A stretch of DNA of 8,256 nt from Euryarchaeota archaeon UBA40 (lineage in GTDB: Archaea > Thermoplasmatota > Poseidoniia > Poseidoniales > Thalassarchaeaceae): assembly GCA_002506875.1 (NCBI GenBank), contig DAYJ01000120.1, positions 28,665 to 36,920 on the forward strand, read 5' to 3'. Shown here in pieces: positions 4,796 through 8,256 of the stretch. A program made the position numbers and the translations under genes. The number at the start of each line of letters is the position of its first letter. Positions within the stretch are counted from its first letter, which is position 1. Under the pieces are notes generated by a model. That model was not told the DNA's origin. It was given only the letters and a program-made list of their open reading frames with translations, and searched no databases.

Positions 4796-6583
4796 TCACT
4801 CCTCGTCCTTACTGGGTCGCATTGTCCAAGCCATCCAACCAGCGGCGAGGACAACCAAAATCAATGCCGGCATGAATCCTGATACAGCTTCGATTGTTCT
4901 AGGCCGTGCACCACTCACCATGAGATACTCCTCATTGTTCCCCTCATCTTTCTCCGGAATCGTGTCATCCGGATCTACGACGAGCCTTAGGTCATATTCG
5001 CCGGCAGCCAGTAGTTGGACATTGAATGGGTCGAGTTCTGCTCGCATCTGATAGAGGTCGCCTGCTTCAAGAGTTCGAGTTTCCAGAGTTGTCCAATTGG
5101 TATCTGAGGTTCGGTCACTAGGAGCCATCTCAAGTCGTACTATTAGTGATCCAGTATGTACCTGATTGGATACGACCGTTCCGGTGACATTGATTTGATC
5201 GCCAGTATTTGCAGCGACAATCAGGCGATCCACGTTGACATCCTCAAGGGTGAAGTCGATTCCCGGCACTATGCGTACATAGGTTGGTGGGCTCATAACC
5301 TGATTTCCTGCAACATCGACCATCACAGCAGAGAGTGCTAACCAATCACCTTCTTTCGTGCTCCAGTCGATTCCTGAAGGCGCCCCAGAGGAAAGAGTCG
5401 CATTCATCCCAGTGCCGAGATCAAGCCAGCGATTGGTGATATCTGGAATACTTCCTGCTCCGTCTCTGTCAAAGCCGTAGCGAAGGGTTGTATTGCCCGC
5501 ATCAATGCCAGAGTGACTATCTGTTGCAAGAAGTGAAACGGTGACATCAACCATCGTCCTTGAGGTAATTTCGGGGACTGACCATCCACCTGAGACCGCA
5601 TCGGTGCGATCAGTCCAGAATACATGGTCAGTTGTACTGCCAGTGTTACCAAGCCTATCTATGGCCCGAAAACTCATGGTAACCTGTCCTTCAGTTAGTG
5701 GAAGCGTGGTAATTGCACCCGATCCAAAATTTGACCATTCTCCATCACCTGCGCGCCATTCGTAGTGATCAATTCCACTTCCTCCCGAGTCAGTAGCTCC
5801 TGAGGATACTCCCCCTACTGTAACGAAGGATTGGTCAGTCCAAGTTTCGGTTGGCACAGAGAAGGCAGGTGTCCCGATACTCGGACCGCTTCGATCGATA
5901 CCGATATACAAGGTTCGAACCGCTGTGTTCCCTGCTTCGTCATGAACAGTCAGAATCACATCATGGGTCCCTTCGTCAAGATCTCCAGGAGCCCATGACC
6001 AGCGGTTTAGCAGCGTACCTGGTCCGTCAGAGGGCGGATTCCCAGTCCCTGGAGCTGATGTAACAATCGCCTTTTCGAGATTGTCATCTGATGCGGACCA
6101 CCGGAAGATCATGACACTATTCGCCTCGATGTCAAACCAAGCGCGATTTGAGGTGCTAGAACCGTCACCAACTGTTGCATCATCAACGGTGAAGGTAAGG
6201 GATGAGGGGGCAGTATTGTCAATTACGAATATCCCTGTTGTTACGACCACATCCGCGCTGCCGTCGGTTTGGTGTCCGGTAATACGGAGACGATAGTCCC
6301 CATCGTTGTGTCCAGTGGTGTCCCAATTGGTCGACCAAGGAGTTGTTGTGAGATTGTCAACTTCAGACCAAGCCCCATTTTCTTCGATTTCTACAAGCAC
6401 GGAATCTAATCCGTCAATATTGACGACTTGGATCGATTGGCTACCTCCGATTACCTCGCCCACCTCGGGAGGATCAACGAAGTCCAATTGTCCGCTTCTA
6501 GCATCAGTGGCTCCTACACAGGTCGTACCAATGCTCAGAAGCATTAGGGCTACGAGGAACACGGACGGGGTGATACGCTGCAT
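4796..6583 (-). CDS. Secreted, C-terminally membrane-anchored Ig-like/CARDB surface protein
   Basis: This 595-residue protein is probably exported. A signal peptide is visible (about 1-25, hydrophobic core VFLVALMLLSIG), as is one C-terminal membrane helix (about 569-587, MPALILVVLAAGWMAWTM) followed by the short charged tail RPSKDEE. The outer part is a chain of beta-sandwich modules. The first Ig-like module (about 40-122) has TNWDTTGHNDGDYRLRI and ends VIDNTAPS. Two or three more follow (about 127-440) with DEAGNTAVRTLYI, IDRLGNTGSTTDHVF and VDVAGNQVMSPP repeats. A CARDB-like module (about 442-556) ends with the typical VDPDDTIPEKDEGNNEEYL. Several N-glycosylation sequons are present (for example at 77, 364, 394, 465 and 496). 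No catalytic motif was seen, so its role may be adhesion, structure or binding at the surface; that is inference. It lies tail to tail with the KH gene and is divergent from another CARDB-type gene. Confidence 0.85.
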   Translation of the reverse strand: MQRITPSVFLVALMLLSIGTTCVGATDARSGQLDFVDPPEVGEVIGGSQSIQVVNIDGLDSVLVEIEENGAWSEVDNLTTTPWSTNWDTTGHNDGDYRLRITGHQTDGSADVVVTTGIFVIDNTAPSSLTFTVDDATVGDGSSTSNRAWFDIEANSVMIFRWSASDDNLEKAIVTSAPGTGNPPSDGPGTLLNRWSWAPGDLDEGTHDVILTVHDEAGNTAVRTLYIGIDRSGPSIGTPAFSVPTETWTDQSFVTVGGVSSGATDSGGSGIDHYEWRAGDGEWSNFGSGAITTLPLTEGQVTMSFRAIDRLGNTGSTTDHVFWTDRTDAVSGGWSVPEITSRTMVDVTVSLLATDSHSGIDAGNTTLRYGFDRDGAGSIPDITNRWLDLGTGMNATLSSGAPSGIDWSTKEGDWLALSAVMVDVAGNQVMSPPTYVRIVPGIDFTLEDVNVDRLIVAANTGDQINVTGTVVSNQVHTGSLIVRLEMAPSDRTSDTNWTTLETRTLEAGDLYQMRAELDPFNVQLLAAGEYDLRLVVDPDDTIPEKDEGNNEEYLMVSGARPRTIEAVSGFMPALILVVLAAGWMAWTMRPSKDEE

Positions 6584-6676
6584 GGAATGCTCCAGATGTG
6601 CAAGCGCACGCCCTTCAATCCTTTCACGCTGAACGCAGCGGGAGCGTTGAAGTGCCCCGATGTCCCATCGTGCAGC
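6584..6676. promoter_or_regulatory. Divergent intergenic region between two surface-protein genes
   Basis: These 93 bases separate two oppositely oriented genes for secreted proteins, so both promoters must lie here or inside the coding starts. The region is not AT-rich and no convincing TATA box is seen on either strand. It contains a broken inverted repeat: CTTCA (6613-6617) pairs with TGAAG (6648-6652), and ACGCT (6626-6630) with AGCGT (6643-6647), leaving an 8-base bulge on the left arm. A small hairpin GTGC-AAGC-GCAC lies at 6598-6609. These could be regulator-binding sites or RNA structure; neither is established. Confidence 0.4.
6590..6593 (-). promoter_or_regulatory. Ribosome binding site of the minus-strand surface protein
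   Basis: Read on the minus strand, CTGGAG precedes the ATG at 6583 with six bases between GGAG and the start. It supports the start that gives a complete signal peptide (MQRITPSVFLVAL). The match is shorter than those of nuoN and rio1. Confidence 0.5.
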
Positions 6677-8256
6677 ATGAGACCCGCTCTCATCGTAGCC
6701 ATGCTCCTCTTCAGTCCGGTGCTAGGTATGGTGGTAGCATCATCAGCAGGAGATATTTCGGTAGATGAGATGGATATCCAGATTATAGGTGATCTTGAGA
6801 ATGGAGCATCTGTTACCGTTGAAGTTACAATTCATAATTCGGGGGCTGCAACGGCATCTGTCTGGTGGGAGCTTAGTCAGGACTCTTCAAAGATTCACGA
6901 AGGTTCCTTCATTTCGGTTGCTGCAGGTGATACAGCTACGACTCAGACAGTGACAGATTTGACTGCCGCAGGATCGATGACCATCACGGTTGATTTCTCG
7001 TCAGATGGTATTGCTGCGAGTCAGTCAAAGATGTTCAGCGTTGCAGATCGACCGAATTTGATAATCGGTTCTCTTCTAGTCGACCCACCTGGCCCATATT
7101 ATCCTGGTGATACGTTTAGTGCAAATGTCCGTGTAGACAATATTGGAGGTGCTTCCGCCGCTGCAAATAGTATCTCGTTCGCCATTGGTGAGGCGAGCCC
7201 CAGTGAATATCCTGTGGCGCCTCTATCTGCTGGTCAATCAGTATGGGTTAACCGTACTATGAGTGCTCCAACTGCGGATTCTGAACTAACGGTCGTGGTA
7301 AACAGCAATCAGAACGATGGAGTGCTAGAGTCCCAAATCGATGATAACGAGCAAACAACTCAACTCGTCATACAGAGTCCTCCTAATTTCTTCCATGATG
7401 ATTCCGGAGTGCTTGTAGATACTTCTAGCAGCGCTCTTACTGGACCATGGACACTTTCGGGAACAATACTCCGTCAGGGTGGTTCGGGTTCCGCTAGTGT
7501 ACCTTTGCAGTTCAAGCGTGCCAACGATGGACCACTCGTCCACACCATCTCTGTTGAGTTCGCCGATGGTCAATCGTCCTCAGCTTGGACCGCTACATTG
7601 GATGACACTATGTTCCTCGAGACGGAGGGGGAGATCATGCTCGATGCAATCATCGATGACTCTGGTACACTTCAGGAAATTAGTACCTTTGACAATACGG
7701 AGGGTTTCTCAATAATCCTCTATCCTGAACCCAATGTCGTAGTTTCTTCCTTAGCTGTAGCCTCTCCTCAGCAAGCGAAGGATGGTGACCCAGTCACCTT
7801 TACTGTAAGTGTCCAAAATGTTGGTTCACTCACAGTAATTGGTGAGATGTCAGCAACCCTAGACGGGGAATCACTCACTCCAGTAGGTCGATCAATACCT
7901 GCGCCATCTGCGACAGAATCCGGAAGCATCAGTATTGAGTTCAGTGGAGTTGCCCGTGGGGATATTACCCGAGAGATTCCTTTCACTGCGACTTGGATTG
8001 CAAACAGTAACAGCTATGATTCATCCACAGAGGATAACACTGCCACGGGTTCCGTACAATTAGTGAGTGATCTCAAGATTCGATTCCTTTCTGATGAAAG
8101 TTGGAGCGTAGATCCTCCTTTGCGTCCAAATGAACCAGCCGTATATTCTGTCACAGTTACTGCCCAAGAGGGGTCAGGTATCGAGACCTTCGTTTGCAGG
8201 GATCAGTCAACTGGAGAAGATCTTGGAACGACTGTGGTGAATCTTCCTCAAGTTGG
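6677..8256 (+). CDS. Large secreted CARDB-type repeat protein (N-terminal part, runs off the window)
   Basis: The frame from the ATG at 6677 stays open for 526 complete codons to the window edge, so the C-terminus is missing. The start encodes a signal peptide (about 1-24: MRPALIVAMLLFSPVLGMVVASSA). The rest is a chain of beta-rich modules of about 100-115 residues. Several begin with a strand ending in a turn such as VTIHNSGAA (50-58), VRVDNIGGAS (151-160) or VSVQNVGSLT (377-386), and close with an acidic N-rich strand such as IDDNEQTTQLVI (221-232), STFDNTEGFSI (336-346) or STEDNTATGSV (450-460). This is the pattern of CARDB or related NEW3-like adhesion modules. At least four modules and the start of a fifth are visible. 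No enzyme motif was found. No Shine-Dalgarno precedes the ATG; an in-frame TTG at 6647 is less likely because it would put polar residues before the signal peptide. The function is unknown; surface binding is inference. Confidence 0.8.
   Translation, partial: MRPALIVAMLLFSPVLGMVVASSAGDISVDEMDIQIIGDLENGASVTVEVTIHNSGAATASVWWELSQDSSKIHEGSFISVAAGDTATTQTVTDLTAAGSMTITVDFSSDGIAASQSKMFSVADRPNLIIGSLLVDPPGPYYPGDTFSANVRVDNIGGASAAANSISFAIGEASPSEYPVAPLSAGQSVWVNRTMSAPTADSELTVVVNSNQNDGVLESQIDDNEQTTQLVIQSPPNFFHDDSGVLVDTSSSALTGPWTLSGTILRQGGSGSASVPLQFKRANDGPLVHTISVEFADGQSSSAWTATLDDTMFLETEGEIMLDAIIDDSGTLQEISTFDNTEGFSIILYPEPNVVVSSLAVASPQQAKDGDPVTFTVSVQNVGSLTVIGEMSATLDGESLTPVGRSIPAPSATESGSISIEFSGVARGDITREIPFTATWIANSNSYDSSTEDNTATGSVQLVSDLKIRFLSDESWSVDPPLRPNEPAVYSVTVTAQEGSGIETFVCRDQSTGEDLGTTVVNLPQV

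Noticed and set aside
6509..6530. Possible lipoprotein cysteine in the signal peptide of the minus-strand surface protein (Cys22)
   Set aside because: The residues before it (IGTTC) do not form a lipobox, and the protein already has a C-terminal membrane anchor.
4791..6632. Several plus-strand open frames of 60-108 codons opposite the minus-strand surface protein
   Set aside because: They are short, Ser/Thr-rich shadows of the long Ig/CARDB gene, without ribosome binding sites or motifs.
7325..7986. Small open frames within the last gene (minus strand at 7325-7573 and 7768-7986, plus strand at 7479-7715)
   Set aside because: They sit inside the continuous plus-strand frame from 6677, which has a signal peptide and repeated modules along its whole length.

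Overview
The window is archaeal and most likely euryarchaeal. The strongest evidence is a run of three genes for translation and small-subunit maturation that is typical of archaea: initiation factor aIF1A, the atypical kinase Rio1 and a two-KH-domain Dim2/Pno1-like protein. Base composition is near 50% GC, complex I genes lie next door, and large secreted Ig/CARDB-type proteins follow. Together these suggest an uncultured marine lineage such as Marine Group II (Poseidoniales), but that assignment is inference and was not tested by any search.

Layout. (1) 1-2447, + strand: the 3' end of nuoM and all of nuoN, the end of a respiratory complex I operon. The two genes overlap by ATGA and a perfect Shine-Dalgarno precedes nuoN. 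(2) 2501-4794, + strand: aIF1A, rio1 and the KH gene, closely spaced and probably one transcript with a promoter in the 53-bp gap before aIF1A. (3) 4796-6583, - strand: a secreted, C-terminally membrane-anchored Ig-like/CARDB protein, tail to tail with the KH gene and only 1 bp away. (4) 6584-6676: a 93-bp divergent intergenic region with a broken inverted repeat. (5) 6677 to the window edge, + strand: a second secreted CARDB-type repeat protein, open to the end of the window and so incomplete.

How the genes fit together. NuoM and NuoN are antiporter-like proton-pumping subunits of the membrane arm of complex I. aIF1A, Rio1 and the KH protein all act on the 30S subunit, in initiation and in late maturation. 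The two divergent genes encode surface proteins of similar architecture and may share regulation.

The most unusual part is the translation operon. aIF1A carries a very acidic C-terminal tail of about 90 residues, like the tail of eukaryotic eIF1A and absent from the usual archaeal protein of about 100-115 residues. The tail holds short repeated acidic-hydrophobic motifs and ends in MDIDSFFG. The rio1 gene that follows lies in the same reading frame, starts with TTG and opens with a similar acidic segment; the junction is an imperfect direct repeat. The KH protein also has a long charged C-terminal extension. No RNA genes, CRISPR arrays or mobile elements were seen, and no stretch of 300 bases lacks a gene.
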